Shown: positions 9,468 through 18,505 of the stretch, piece after piece | Numbering within the stretch: position 1 is the first letter of the stretch | Layout of the letters: every line of letters starts with the position of its first letter | Source of the DNA: Companilactobacillus keshanensis | GTDB taxonomy: Bacteria > Bacillota > Bacilli > Lactobacillales > Lactobacillaceae | Assembly (NCBI RefSeq): GCF_003946205.1 | Contig: NZ_RHOS01000009.1 | Span: 23,669 to 87,668, forward strand | Direction: 5' to 3' | Length of the DNA: 64,000 bases | Position numbers and translations under genes: made by a program | Notes under the pieces: model-generated | What the model was told of the DNA's origin: nothing | What the model saw: only the letters and a program-made list of their open reading frames with translations | The model's database searches: none

Positions 9468-10841
9468 CTAGGCCTCCTTTAACTTAGAATTTTCAGTGTT
9501 CTTTTCGGAGACTCCGATCTTATTCTCATTCAAGGTATACATTTGAAGAATCACGATGATAACTATTGCTAAAAGAATTGGTAACCAAACAAAATTAATA
9601 TTGATAGCGGTTAAGGCTTTAGCTGATTGAACCTTATTACTTGCGGCAAATCCACCCCATGTTAAGATCCAACCGGATAGGGCACCACCTAGACCCATAC
9701 CAATTTTGGCACCAACAACTGGAACTGATGATAGAAAGCCGGGTTCTTCAATTCTTAAATGTACTCTCGCATATTCAACTGTATCGGCAATCATAACAAA
9801 TGCTAAAGTAAACACTGAGCCCATGGCAATCATACCGATGATATTACCGGCAAATAGTAGGATTAAATTACCCGTTTTCTCACCAAGTGGCATTAAAATT
9901 GATCCGATAACGAAAAGTACTAGTGAAGCATCCATCAAATTACGATTTTTAAATTTCTTAGTAAGTAATGGTACAAGTAAATTTCCAGGAACGGCGAAAA
10001 TTGTCATACCTAGGAATAATCCAACAATATCTGCACGTTTGTATACATAGTTAATGTAGAAAACACCTGAGGCCATTCTAACAACCCAAAATGTTTGAAC
10101 AGCGATAAAACTGATCGTCAAAACAACCCATGGCTTATTCTTAAAGGCACCCTTAAAGGATTCTTTAACTGACAAATGGCCTTTAATATCTACATCATTT
10201 TTCTCTTCTTCGATTGGACGTTCTTTAAGATTCAAGAAAGCCAAGAAGAAGCATCCAGCAATAATAATTCCGACGATAGCGCCCCAGATTGTAAATCCAA
10301 GCCGTTGATCCTTACCACCAAAGAAACTAACCATTGGCAATGTGATAGCACCAATAATGGCAGTACCTGTATTTGTCATAACCATTCTGGCGGATGCCAG
10401 GTTAGCACGCTCATCAGCATCATCTGTCAAAATAGGTAAAATGGCTGTAATAGGTGTATTAGAACCAGAATAAATTAAACTGAACAATGTATATATGACA
10501 CTGATCCAAATCATTTCAATGATCTTATTGCCACCAAAACTTGGATTAAAGAATAATAAGAATGACAGTATTCCTAACGGAACACCAAACCAGAGAAAGT
10601 ATGGTCTTGCTTTACCATATTTAGAATGAGTATGATCAATCAAAAATCCGAAGAACATTCCATCAAAAGCATCAATGAATCTAACACAGAGGAATAGTGT
10701 CCCTACAAATGCAGCTGAAATATCCAACACTGTCGTATAGTAAAACAAGAGGTAAAGTCCAACCATCTGCCAGATAAGATTTCCAGCCATATCGGTTGTA
10801 CCGTAAAACACACGTTGTTTCCATAACTGTAACTTAGTCAT
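9468..10841 (-). CDS. GPH-family (glycoside-pentoside-hexuronide) cation symporter
   Basis: The protein has 457 residues, twelve predicted membrane segments and the GPH hallmark opening (KQRVFYGTTDMAGNLIWQM) with FLCVRFIDAFDGMFFGFLIDHT after helix 2. Members import glycosides, pentoses or hexuronides with H+ or Na+. The gene is first in an operon with an esterase. A possible promoter (TTTGCA, 18 bases, TATAAT) lies near 10915-10945 on the minus strand and a cre-like site lies further upstream, consistent with carbon-catabolite control. Substrate unknown. Confidence 0.88.
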   Translation of the reverse strand: MTKLQLWKQRVFYGTTDMAGNLIWQMVGLYLLFYYTTVLDISAAFVGTLFLCVRFIDAFDGMFFGFLIDHTHSKYGKARPYFLWFGVPLGILSFLLFFNPSFGGNKIIEMIWISVIYTLFSLIYSGSNTPITAILPILTDDADERANLASARMVMTNTGTAIIGAITLPMVSFFGGKDQRLGFTIWGAIVGIIIAGCFFLAFLNLKERPIEEEKNDVDIKGHLSVKESFKGAFKNKPWVVLTISFIAVQTFWVVRMASGVFYINYVYKRADIVGLFLGMTIFAVPGNLLVPLLTKKFKNRNLMDASLVLFVIGSILMPLGEKTGNLILLFAGNIIGMIAMGSVFTLAFVMIADTVEYARVHLRIEEPGFLSSVPVVGAKIGMGLGGALSGWILTWGGFAASNKVQSAKALTAININFVWLPILLAIVIIVILQMYTLNENKIGVSEKNTENSKLKEA

Positions 10842-10989
10842 TAGGTTTTCCCCCTTATATTAATTCTAGTACGCACGTATCGAATTATTTATAAGTATTT
10901 ATTACAAGTTCATTATATATAGTTGTTTAAACATATGCAAAGTATTTTTTATAAATTTATTTTTTCAAATTTGACTTGTTCTTACTCTA

Positions 10990-11003
10990 AGAAAGCGTTT
11001 ACC
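10990..11003. promoter_or_regulatory. Possible cre (CcpA) site upstream of the GPH symporter operon
   Basis: AGAAAGCGTTTACC fits the cre consensus (TGWAANCGNTNWCA) except at the outermost bases. It is about 150 bases before the symporter start. A sugar transporter is a reasonable CcpA target. Confidence 0.4.
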
Positions 11004-11012
11004 GATAATCCC

Positions 11013-11078
11013 CTAAATAAAAAAAAGAAAGGGCTTGCCGATTGGCAAGCCCTTTGTACCTGTTTTAATATTTTTCAT
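11013..11078 (-). CDS. Possible 21-residue peptide whose 3' half forms a terminator hairpin
   Basis: A short frame begins MKNIKTGTKG and ends PFLFFI, preceded by AGGAG eight bases before the ATG. Its codons 9-17 lie in a perfect 12-base-pair hairpin (11028-11055) followed on this strand by a T run. A possible promoter (TTCAAA/TATACA) lies about 100-125 bases upstream near 11185-11210. This could be a leader peptide, a small secreted or toxic peptide, or just chance coding in an sRNA terminator. No similar peptide is recognised. Confidence 0.3.
   Translation of the reverse strand: MKNIKTGTKGLPIGKPFLFFI
11028..11055 (-). terminator. Strong terminator upstream of the GPH operon
   Basis: A perfect 12-base-pair stem (AAAGGGCTTGCC / GGCAAGCCCTTT) with a four-base loop is followed on the minus strand by a T-rich stretch. 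The SDR gene further upstream already has its own terminator, so this one must end a separate short transcript that starts between 11056 and 11299. Confidence 0.85.
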
Positions 11079-11298
11079 AAGAAATGCTCCTAAGTTTTTT
11101 TATTTTAAATTCATCATGGTTAAATTATTTTCTATGTTATATTCACCTCGCATAATCAAGTACGTTCGTTCCTGTATTTGACTATGTATAAATAATAACC
11201 AATAAATTTGAACAAACCTTTGCTGTTTTACGATGAAAGAACAAAGATTGTGTGAAGAAAATGTGTATGCGGTTCACTAACACCTACGGATACAAAAA

Positions 11299-11336
11299 AT
11301 CCTCAAAATTTGAATTCACATCCAAATCCTGAGGAT
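11299..11336 (-). terminator. Terminator of the OYE-SDR transcript
   Basis: ATCCTCA and TGAGGAT form the outer stem, extended by partly paired AT-rich arms, and a T run follows on the minus strand. Confidence 0.8.
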
Positions 11337-11376
11337 CAATTTATACTCCCACACTTATATGTGGCAAAATAAAGCC

Positions 11377-12207
11377 TTATTTATTATCCGCTGAATAAGC
11401 TAATTTTTCTAATTTATCAAACGAATCAGTCAACTTTTTAAATTTAGCACGTGAACCATCAACAGCAAATTGTCCAAGTGGCAAGTGCTCTGGCATATCT
11501 CCACTAGTTGCTTGATCATAAATTATTTGAGCAGCAATCTTAGGATCACCAGGAGCCTGTTCGGAGTTTTGATCATTGGCAGAAATCATATCATTATATC
11601 CAGAATAGTCGCCTTCTTTAGGCACAACTTTCTTAGAAGATCTACCAGACCAGTCGGTTCTAAATCCACTAGGTTCAACCAAACTGACTTTGATACCAAG
11701 GCCAGAAACCTCTTGATTCAAGGCCTCTGAATAACCTTCAACAGCAAACTTAGTTGCACTATAAAATCCCATTGTTGGCATTGTAACAAGTCCTAAAGCT
11801 GATGAAAAATTAATAATTCTTCCAGATTTTTGATTACGCATCAATGGAAGTACAGCTTTTGTCATATCGGCAAGGCCAAAGACATTGACATCAAACATAT
11901 ATCTAACATCATTCTCATTACTATCTTCGATAGTAGCAAAATATCCTAAACCAGCATTATTGATCAAAACGTCAATCGTTGAAAATTTATCTTCAACAGA
12001 TTTCACGGCCGCAGCTACCTGATCCTTTTTGGTAACATCAAGTGTTGCCTTCAAAATTTGCCCGTGATCATATTGATTCAAATAATCCAATTGTTCAGTA
12101 TGACGGGCAGTGGCTACCAAATTTACGTCGCCCTTTTGGGCTAAAAGTGTTGCCAATTCTTTTCCAAAACCGGATGAAGTTCCGGTAATAAACCAAGTTT
12201 TTACCAT
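11377..12207 (-). CDS. Short-chain dehydrogenase/reductase (SDR)
   Basis: This 276-residue classical SDR has the cofactor motif TGTSSGFG at residues 9-15, NNAG at 83-86, a catalytic Ser at 135/136, Tyr149 and Lys153 (YSATK). Such enzymes are NAD(P)-dependent oxidoreductases of small carbonyl compounds. It follows an old-yellow-enzyme gene by about 50 bases in the same direction, and both follow a MarR gene, so a redox or electrophile-detoxification role controlled by MarR is likely. Confidence 0.88.
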   Translation of the reverse strand: MVKTWFITGTSSGFGKELATLLAQKGDVNLVATARHTEQLDYLNQYDHGQILKATLDVTKKDQVAAAVKSVEDKFSTIDVLINNAGLGYFATIEDSNENDVRYMFDVNVFGLADMTKAVLPLMRNQKSGRIINFSSALGLVTMPTMGFYSATKFAVEGYSEALNQEVSGLGIKVSLVEPSGFRTDWSGRSSKKVVPKEGDYSGYNDMISANDQNSEQAPGDPKIAAQIIYDQATSGDMPEHLPLGQFAVDGSRAKFKKLTDSFDKLEKLAYSADNK

Positions 12208-12257
12208 ATTAAATTTCCTTATTTAATTTATTCATAATATTGGGTTGAAACCAAAAA

Positions 12258-13364
12258 CTATTTAATAATCTTTTCAGGCATCTTCTGTTCCAAAAATGCT
12301 AGAGCACCATTACTGATCATCAACTCATCAGTATCAAATAATGACAATGTATGACGAACTGAATCATCATGTCCAGATAATATTTTACCAACAAAATGGG
12401 GATCAAGTAACATTTGACCACCGACAGCAATCAATTCACCACTATTTAAAATAGCCTCAGAATCTTCTTTAGTTGTAACGCCACCAACACCAATTAATGG
12501 CATACGACCATTGATCCTATCGTGAACATATTCAAGAATGGTCTTATTCTTGTAACTATCGCTAACAGATACACGTTTATAATCATTTTCTGATAGATGC
12601 AAATAATCTAATGGCTTATCAGCTAATTTATCAACTAAAAACATTGTGTCTTCAATGCTAATACCAGGGTTCTCATATTCTTCCGGTGACAAACGATATC
12701 CAACGATAAAGTTCTTTACTCCAGATTCATCAACTACTTTGGTGACACCATCGACCAAATCATTAATAAACTTGTAACGTTTATCAAGATTTCCACCCCA
12801 TTGATCTGTCCTACGATTTGAATGTGGTGAGAAGAACTGTTGAATGATGTAAGTATTAGCACCATGAAGTTCTACTCCGTCAAAACCGGCTTCGATGGCA
12901 CGTTTAGTCGCCTTCTTGAAGTTCTCGATCAACTCTGTAATTTCAGAATTTTCCATTGCTCTTGGAGTTTCCGCATTATCACGCTCGGCTGCAATGGCAC
13001 TAGCGGATACTGGTTGAGTCCCATGAAGTACACCAGAATCGGTCATTCTTCCAGCGTGGAAGATTTGCAAAATTGCTTTTGTTCCGTTCTTTTTGATACC
13101 TGCGGCTAATTTAGCAAGTCCAGGAATGAATTTATCATCGGCCACACTCAACTCACCATCCCAACCTTTACCATTATCTTGAACATTGGCGGCACCAGTG
13201 ATTACAGCACCGATCTCACCACTTCTTAAAGCATAATAATTTACTTCATCATTTGTTACAGTTCCATCAAAAAAGCTCATTTTTGTAGTCATTGGTGACA
13301 TCATGAAGCGATTTTTTAAAGTTAAACCACGTTTGAATGTCAAAGTTTCATTTGATTTAATCAT
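12258..13364 (-). CDS. NADH-dependent flavin oxidoreductase (old yellow enzyme family)
   Basis: The 368-residue protein opens with LTLKNRFMMSPMTT, the FMN-binding edge of the OYE TIM barrel. It has FDGVELHGANTYIIQQFFSP and SNRRTDQWGG, the canonical substrate/FMN loop. OYE proteins reduce activated C=C bonds of unsaturated carbonyls using FMN and NAD(P)H. An AAGAGGAG ribosome site precedes the ATG. A near-palindrome at 13400-13413 in its promoter region suggests repression by the adjacent MarR protein. Confidence 0.92.
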   Translation of the reverse strand: MIKSNETLTFKRGLTLKNRFMMSPMTTKMSFFDGTVTNDEVNYYALRSGEIGAVITGAANVQDNGKGWDGELSVADDKFIPGLAKLAAGIKKNGTKAILQIFHAGRMTDSGVLHGTQPVSASAIAAERDNAETPRAMENSEITELIENFKKATKRAIEAGFDGVELHGANTYIIQQFFSPHSNRRTDQWGGNLDKRYKFINDLVDGVTKVVDESGVKNFIVGYRLSPEEYENPGISIEDTMFLVDKLADKPLDYLHLSENDYKRVSVSDSYKNKTILEYVHDRINGRMPLIGVGGVTTKEDSEAILNSGELIAVGGQMLLDPHFVGKILSGHDDSVRHTLSLFDTDELMISNGALAFLEQKMPEKIIK

Positions 13365-13399
13365 TTAAATACTCCTCTTAAGTAATATTTTAAATAAGT

Positions 13400-13413
13400 T
13401 GCATGCGCGTGCA
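13400..13413. promoter_or_regulatory. Candidate MarR operator
   Basis: TGCATGCGCGTGCA is a 14-base near-palindrome with six of seven pairs matching. It overlaps a TATTAT-type -10 region for the OYE-SDR genes and is just downstream of the marR gene. Confidence 0.45.
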
Positions 13414-13445
13414 TATAATAAACTAGTAAAACAAAAAAAACAACT

Positions 13446-13808
13446 CTAAAAATCTTCCTTTAAAATATTGGTTACTATTTTAGAAGTTTCAGCTAAAATT
13501 GTTTCACCTTTATTTGTTAAGTGAATATAGATTCCTCGTTTATCATTCTTACAAATACTACGTTCGATCGCACCGAAATCTTTAGATTCCAAGCGTGTTA
13601 CCAAACGAGACATGGCACTTTGGCTAAGTCCAACATGTTTTTGCAAATCTTGTAAACGTAACTTTTTATCATCTTTTAAATCCAACGCATATAAAACATA
13701 AAATTCATTTAGGGATAAATCATTTTTAGACAATCCTGATTCAAGATTGTTCTCGATCATTCTTTGTTTCTTTGAGAATTCGAGCCACTTTTCAATTGTT
13801 GTATTCAT
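13446..13808 (-). CDS. MarR-family transcriptional regulator
   Basis: This is a 120-residue winged-helix protein if started at ATG 13808, which has GGGGGAG seven bases upstream; an earlier in-frame ATG at 13829 has no ribosome site. The helix-turn-helix is seen in LRLQDLQKHVGLSQSAMSRLVTRLE and the wing in NDKRGIYIHLTNKGE. It lies directly before the OYE and SDR genes and probably controls them through the operator at 13400. No redox-sensing cysteine context is obvious beyond a single Cys in SICKNDKRG. Confidence 0.88.
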   Translation of the reverse strand: MNTTIEKWLEFSKKQRMIENNLESGLSKNDLSLNEFYVLYALDLKDDKKLRLQDLQKHVGLSQSAMSRLVTRLESKDFGAIERSICKNDKRGIYIHLTNKGETILAETSKIVTNILKEDF

Positions 13809-13876
13809 ATTCAACTCCCCCGATCTCATACATTATCATATCAAATTTTCACAAAGTCAATTTTAAAACACTAAAA

Positions 13877-13894
13877 AAACTCCCGAAGGAGTTT
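13877..13894 (-). terminator. Terminator of the cobalamin adenosyltransferase gene
   Basis: AAACTCC and GGAGTTT pair around a TTCG tetraloop and a T run follows on the minus strand. The stem overlaps the TAA stop of the adenosyltransferase gene. Confidence 0.85.
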
Positions 13895-14462
13895 ATCTAA
13901 AGACAGGCTTACTATTACGATATTGAATATCCTCAACACCCTCTAAAACATTGGCATATCTTGCCGCAATAAAGAAGTAATCAGATAGACGATTGATAAA
14001 CTTTAAAACTTCATCGTTGATTGGCTCAGCTTGCATCAGATTGACAATTTCACGTTCGGCACGCCGTGTAACCGTTCTGGCCATATGCAAATTAGCGGCC
14101 GTAATACAGCCTCCCGGTAAGATAAACTTTTGTATTTTAGTAGTTTTATCCGTATATTCATCGATCTTTTTTTCTAGCCAGTCAACAGCTTTATTATCGG
14201 CTGTAAAAATGAATTCATGTTTTTTATCATTTTGAGAAATTGCTAGATCAGTTCCACAATCAAAAAGTAATTGCTGGATCTCTTCTAATTCTTCCTTCAA
14301 AACCTTGGTTTTATCTGACAAATTAGCTATCACCACACCAACCAATGAATTCAATTCGTCAACCGTTCCATAAGCCATGATTCGTTTATCAGATTTATAT
14401 AAGACATCATTACCGATAATTCTGGTCTGACCTTTGTCACCAGTTCTAGTATAGATTTTCAT
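13893..14462 (-). CDS. ATP:cob(I)alamin adenosyltransferase (PduO type)
   Basis: At 189 residues this matches PduO-type corrinoid adenosyltransferases, which convert cob(I)alamin to coenzyme B12. The ATP-binding N-terminal motif TRTGDKG is at residues 5-11, followed by the AYGTVDELNSLVG helix. The conserved FILPGG and RTVTRRAERE segments form the active-site cleft between trimer subunits. It lies four bases after an ECF S-component gene and has AAGGAG before its ATG. The pairing indicates that imported corrinoid is adenosylated at once. Which B12-dependent enzyme uses it is not shown here. Confidence 0.93.
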   Translation of the reverse strand: MKIYTRTGDKGQTRIIGNDVLYKSDKRIMAYGTVDELNSLVGVVIANLSDKTKVLKEELEEIQQLLFDCGTDLAISQNDKKHEFIFTADNKAVDWLEKKIDEYTDKTTKIQKFILPGGCITAANLHMARTVTRRAEREIVNLMQAEPINDEVLKFINRLSDYFFIAARYANVLEGVEDIQYRNSKPVFR

Positions 14463-14466
14463 AAAG

Positions 14467-15138
14467 TTACTCCTTAAATAAATCGTATTTAGTTCGATAA
14501 TTGTTAAAAATTCTAATCCAGCGTTTTCCTACAAGCAATAATAAAATGGCCGTAAAAATTGCATGTATAAAATCAAAATAAAAACTTCCTGCTATGGCAA
14601 TTCCGACACTTTTAACATTTATCGGATCAACAAAGCCGATGATATAGTAAATATCCATTATCCAACCCATGATAAATCCAGTCAAGAATCCCCAAACGGT
14701 CAGTAAGGCGGTCCCTGTTTTCTTATTAGATAATAAACCAGAGATCAAACCAATTATACCGAGTGCAAACATCTGCCAAGGAGTCCATGCACCCTGGCCA
14801 AAGTACATATTGGAAGTCAAAGCAATAATCGTTCCCATTAAAAATCCAGTTTCTGGACCGCTGACGATTGCTCCCATGATCAGAATAAATAATTCTGGTT
14901 TAACTGCTGGTAGTGCAGCAAATAAGACCCGTCCACCCACTGCCAAGGCACAAATTATAGCTATAAAGACGACCTCTTTAGCGTTAGTTTTTCGTTGTTC
15001 AAAACGGATAAAATAGATTCCAATCGTCAAAGATAGAAAGATAAATGACATTAACAGATAATTTTTATTATCAAATATACCCATAAAAACTAATGTTATT
15101 ATTGCAATGATTATTAAAAATATAGATCTTTTATTCAC
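14467..15138 (-). CDS. ECF transporter S component, probably cobalamin-specific
   Basis: The protein has 223 residues and about six to seven hydrophobic segments. It starts at a GTG with TTGGAGG upstream. The segments AVGGRVLFAALPAVKPELF and YFGQGAWTPWQMFALG are typical of S components of the CbrT/CblT kind, and it is co-transcribed with a cobalamin adenosyltransferase. S components bind the vitamin in the membrane and work with an EcfT and two ATPases; those are encoded just beyond the glycerol facilitator on the same strand. Cobalamin specificity is inferred from context. Confidence 0.8.
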   Translation of the reverse strand: MNKRSIFLIIIAIITLVFMGIFDNKNYLLMSFIFLSLTIGIYFIRFEQRKTNAKEVVFIAIICALAVGGRVLFAALPAVKPELFILIMGAIVSGPETGFLMGTIIALTSNMYFGQGAWTPWQMFALGIIGLISGLLSNKKTGTALLTVWGFLTGFIMGWIMDIYYIIGFVDPINVKSVGIAIAGSFYFDFIHAIFTAILLLLVGKRWIRIFNNYRTKYDLFKE

Positions 15139-15205
15139 TAATTTACCTCCAATATTTTTTTCGATTATCAGTAGCTTAAAAATAGATTTTAAGATATTGA
15201 CTATG

Positions 15206-15211
15206 TATAAT
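15206..15211 (+). promoter_or_regulatory. Extended -10 promoter of the glycerol facilitator gene
   Basis: TGTATAAT provides an extended -10 about 50 bases before the facilitator ATG. The matching -35 region is weak (TAGATT). No B12 riboswitch is recognisable in the short divergent region 15139-15259. Confidence 0.45.
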
Positions 15212-15259
15212 AGCTGTAAGCGGTATCAGACCGTAATAGACTACTAAGGGGTGTGTTTT

Positions 15260-15979
15260 ATGCAAGATAGCTTGATGTTACAGCTATTGGGTGAATTTAT
15301 CGGAACACTTGTATTGATATTATTAGGTGACGGCGTTGTCGCTGCCGTAAGTTTGAAGAAATCTAAGGCCTATGGGGCTGGCTGGATAGCAATTGCCTTA
15401 GGGTGGGGGCTTGCTGTTACCCTGGGTGTTTACGTTTCTGGATTCCTAAGTCCAGCGCACTTGAATCCTGCCGTAACACTTGGTATGGCAATAGCTGGAG
15501 TTTTCCCTTGGGCATATGTAATTCCTTACATCATTGCTCAGATCCTGGGAGGAATTGTGGGAGCTGTCTTAGTTTGGATCAACTACTACCCTCACTGGCA
15601 AGAAACAGATGATCCTGATGCTATTTTAGGAATATTTGCAACAGGACCAGCCATCAGAAATTATCCTATGAACTTTATCAGTGAGTTTATCGGTACCTTC
15701 GTTCTAGTATTTGCTTTACTAGCATTTACTAGAGGAAAGTTCACAGACGGCTTAAACCCAATGGTCGTCGGTGTCTTGATCACATCGATCGGTTTCTCAC
15801 TTGGTGGTACAACTGGTTATGCGATCAATCCGGCCAGAGATTTAGGGCCAAGAATTGCCCATCAGATTTTACCAATTGCCAATAAAGGCAAGTCCGACTG
15901 GTCATACAGTTGGGTACCTATCTTTGGACCAATGGCCGGTGGTGCACTTGGCGCCTTGATCTATCTACTTATTCCTTAA
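15260..15979 (+). CDS. glpF: Glycerol facilitator / aquaglyceroporin (MIP family)
   Basis: A 239-residue MIP channel starting at ATG 15260 with AAGGGG seven bases upstream; the in-frame GTG at 15251 overlaps that ribosome site. Both pore motifs are intact, HLNPAVT in the first half and AINPARDLGPR in the second. The Asp after the second NPAR is the usual mark of glycerol-conducting members. It lies inside the B12 locus but on the opposite strand. Glycerol is a substrate of a B12-dependent dehydratase in some lactobacilli, so the placement may be meaningful, but no dehydratase is present here. Confidence 0.9.
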   Translation: MQDSLMLQLLGEFIGTLVLILLGDGVVAAVSLKKSKAYGAGWIAIALGWGLAVTLGVYVSGFLSPAHLNPAVTLGMAIAGVFPWAYVIPYIIAQILGGIVGAVLVWINYYPHWQETDDPDAILGIFATGPAIRNYPMNFISEFIGTFVLVFALLAFTRGKFTDGLNPMVVGVLITSIGFSLGGTTGYAINPARDLGPRIAHQILPIANKGKSDWSYSWVPIFGPMAGGALGALIYLLIP

Positions 15980-17560
15980 ATCATTCCACACTAAAGCATC
16001 CGGGAAACTATCTCTGGATGCTTTATTTATTTCTGTCGTATAGAAAAATTTATCTTTAAAAAATTCAGTTGGAACTTGAAAATCATTTAATTTACCATCA
16101 AACATCATTGACATATAGTCAAATTTTGTTGCAAAAACCAGATCATGACTATTAGCAAAAACTATCCCACCATTCCTTAAATATTCATTTAATAAGTCAT
16201 CTAACTTCAATATTTTGTTAGGATCTAATCCCTTAGTTGGCTCATCCAAAAATAGTATCTCTGGATTCTTGATTAGTCCGATAACTAAAGCCAAAAATTC
16301 CTGTTGTCCACCACTTAGATCATACGGACTAATATTTTTTAACTTTAATATTCCATATTGCTTTAAAACTTCATCCACTTGACTGTTAGTAATAGTTTGA
16401 GATTGCTGCAGCTGGAATTTTATCTCACCAAACACCGTATCTGATACGAATAATAAAGCTGGATTTTGTGGTAATACAAAGATTTTTTTGAACAGATCAG
16501 GATTATTCTTGACCGATTTACTATCAAGCTTTATAGATCCGGATCGTTGTAGTAACTGCTGTGATATTACTCGGATCAACGTCGACTTTCCGACTCCATT
16601 TGGCCCTACTAAACAATATGAGTGTCCCTTATTCAAAGTGAAACTGATCTTGTCGATGATTTTTTTTGATTCAAAATCAAACCTAAATGAAAGATTTTTT
16701 ATTTTCAATACTTCCTGTTTTGAAATTTGTTTAGATGATCTTTTTTTATATACAATCTCATTACTGTTATCATTTAAAATCTTACTGAATTGACGATTAT
16801 TCAGTGGAAGCGTCACATCACCTAACTTTAATTCTAAATAGGACCGATCAATTTGTGACAAATAATTTTGATAAAAGTTATCATGAAAAATACTTTTTAG
16901 AGCAAGGTCAACTTTAAGATCTAAAATAATCGCTCCATTTTCAATAATAGCCATTCTATTAGCATAAAAAGTATTTCTTTCAAGTGAATGTTCCACCAAA
17001 ATAACCGTTACATTTAATTCGGTATTGATTTTATGAACCATTTGTAAAAGCTTTTCGGCTGCAATTGGATCAAGCTGTGAAGTTGGTTCATCAAGTAATA
17101 AAATATCTGGATCAGTTATCAAGGCTGCTGCTAAATTGATCAATTGTTTTTGACCACCAGATAATTCATTTTCCGTTAAATCCAATAAATCGATAATTCC
17201 AAAATAACTGGCTACCTCTGCGATACGCATATGACGCTGATTATCTGAATAATTCATATTTTCCAAGATAAAATTGAATTCATCACGAGCGCACTCAGTT
17301 ATCATCTGATTATCAACAAATTGTGATAAATATGAAATATTCTCATCTTCTATATTCAGCTCTATGGTTCCTTTAGTTGACTTACCAACGACTAAATTAG
17401 CCTTTAATTGTTTTAATAAAGTACTCTTTCCACTACCAGTTTTGCCTATGAGAAGTAAGAAATCTCCTTTGTTGATAGTCAGATTAATATTGTCTAGCGA
17501 AAGTTTTTCACTGTTGGCATATCGGAAACTGAAATTTTTGAAATGTACCATTTCCACCAT
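15965..17560 (-). CDS. ECF transporter energising protein with two fused ABC ATPase domains
   Basis: The 531-residue protein holds two complete ABC domains. The first has Walker A GKTGSGKST, signature LSGGQKQ and LLLDEPTSQLD; the second has GPNGVGKST, LSGGQQE and LFLDEPTKGLD. This YkoD-like fusion replaces separate EcfA and EcfA' subunits. Its start overlaps the 3' end of the T-component gene by 67 bases. Its 3' end overlaps the convergent glpF gene by 15 bases. It powers uptake together with the T component, probably for the S component at 14467. Confidence 0.9.
   Translation of the reverse strand: MVEMVHFKNFSFRYANSEKLSLDNINLTINKGDFLLLIGKTGSGKSTLLKQLKANLVVGKSTKGTIELNIEDENISYLSQFVDNQMITECARDEFNFILENMNYSDNQRHMRIAEVASYFGIIDLLDLTENELSGGQKQLINLAAALITDPDILLLDEPTSQLDPIAAEKLLQMVHKINTELNVTVILVEHSLERNTFYANRMAIIENGAIILDLKVDLALKSIFHDNFYQNYLSQIDRSYLELKLGDVTLPLNNRQFSKILNDNSNEIVYKKRSSKQISKQEVLKIKNLSFRFDFESKKIIDKISFTLNKGHSYCLVGPNGVGKSTLIRVISQQLLQRSGSIKLDSKSVKNNPDLFKKIFVLPQNPALLFVSDTVFGEIKFQLQQSQTITNSQVDEVLKQYGILKLKNISPYDLSGGQQEFLALVIGLIKNPEILFLDEPTKGLDPNKILKLDDLLNEYLRNGGIVFANSHDLVFATKFDYMSMMFDGKLNDFQVPTEFFKDKFFYTTEINKASRDSFPDALVWNDLRNK
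15992..16025 (+). terminator. glpF terminator lying inside the ECF ATPase coding region
   Basis: TAAAGCATCC and GGATGCTTTA form a perfect 10-base-pair stem followed by a T-rich stretch. It is 13 bases after the glpF stop, yet it is also coding sequence for the last residues of the convergent ATPase gene. Confidence 0.7.
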
Positions 17561-18402
17561 AAGTATTGAAATCCTCCTATCAAAATTGGCATTATTATTA
17601 GGAATACATTTATTAAACCAACCAAAATATTTTTATCAAAGATTATTTGAACATTTGATGATCCAAAATTAACTTTACCGATTTTTGAAACTATCATGAC
17701 AACGTCAAAAATTATAGTTAAAAAACTAATGATCATTAAAAGATAGTCTGACGTATTACATTTAAAATGACGTCTGGTACCTTTTTTACCATATCCCTTA
17801 GTAGTTAACACATCTGACATATTCATGAAATTGGCAATCGATTTATTCAAAACGATCTCTAATAAATTCAATTGTTTAGTCAATCTATTTTCTTTTTTAC
17901 TGCTTCTAAATTTGTATAAGAACTTAGTATCATTAAAAATTTCAATAATTTTGGGAATGAATTTAATCGTTAAAATAAAGATAATTGCAATGTTTCGTAG
18001 ATTTCGTGATAATAAATCAAAGATGATTTTCACATTGGTTAAGGCATCGTAAATATGAAATGCTAAAAGTAGATTCACAAAAGAGAATGCCAAAATACAT
18101 GCATTCAATAATGATTCAGTCGTCACTTTTAACATTGGTAATTGAAATATAATTTCTGCACCACGTTGGTTAATGATCAGATTGAATATAATGGTAGTAA
18201 CAAATATAACCAATGTAAACTTTAAATAATTTCGAGAATTATTTTTTTTAGTATATATGGTAACTAATAGTAATGATAAAAAAATCATCACGATAATCAC
18301 CGGATCATTGAATATTAAACTAGAGAGAACGATAGCCAAAAGATAAGTCAAAATCGACAAATCATTTGTTGACTGTTGAAAACCAGAAAAAAATTTTTTC
18401 AC
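17494..18402 (-). CDS. ECF transporter T component (EcfT/CbiQ-like)
   Basis: About 302 residues from a GTG at 18402, which has GGAGAGGAG nine bases upstream; an earlier ATG frame extends to 18447. There are four to five membrane segments in the N-terminal half. The cytoplasmic coupling helices contain the T-component signature MSDVLTTKGYGKKGTRRHF (the Ala-Arg-Gly motif variant). It forms one transcript with the fused ATPase gene, which it overlaps. It is divergent from the secreted transcobalamin-like gene at 18557. Confidence 0.85.
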   Translation of the reverse strand: MKKFFSGFQQSTNDLSILTYLLAIVLSSLIFNDPVIIVMIFLSLLLVTIYTKKNNSRNYLKFTLVIFVTTIIFNLIINQRGAEIIFQLPMLKVTTESLLNACILAFSFVNLLLAFHIYDALTNVKIIFDLLSRNLRNIAIIFILTIKFIPKIIEIFNDTKFLYKFRSSKKENRLTKQLNLLEIVLNKSIANFMNMSDVLTTKGYGKKGTRRHFKCNTSDYLLMIISFLTIIFDVVMIVSKIGKVNFGSSNVQIIFDKNILVGLINVFLIIMPILIGGFQYLWWKWYISKISVSDMPTVKNFR

Positions 18403-18505
18403 TGATTTGATCTCCTCTCCATTCATTAGCATATTTAAGAATACCACAATTCAAACCTAATATTCCTAACGTCAAAAACGCTTATATATTGATAAACTAA
18501 TTCTC

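Noticed and set aside
15139..15259. Cobalamin riboswitch in the glpF/ECF-S divergent region
   Set aside because: The gap is only about 120 bases and no B12-box sequence is present.
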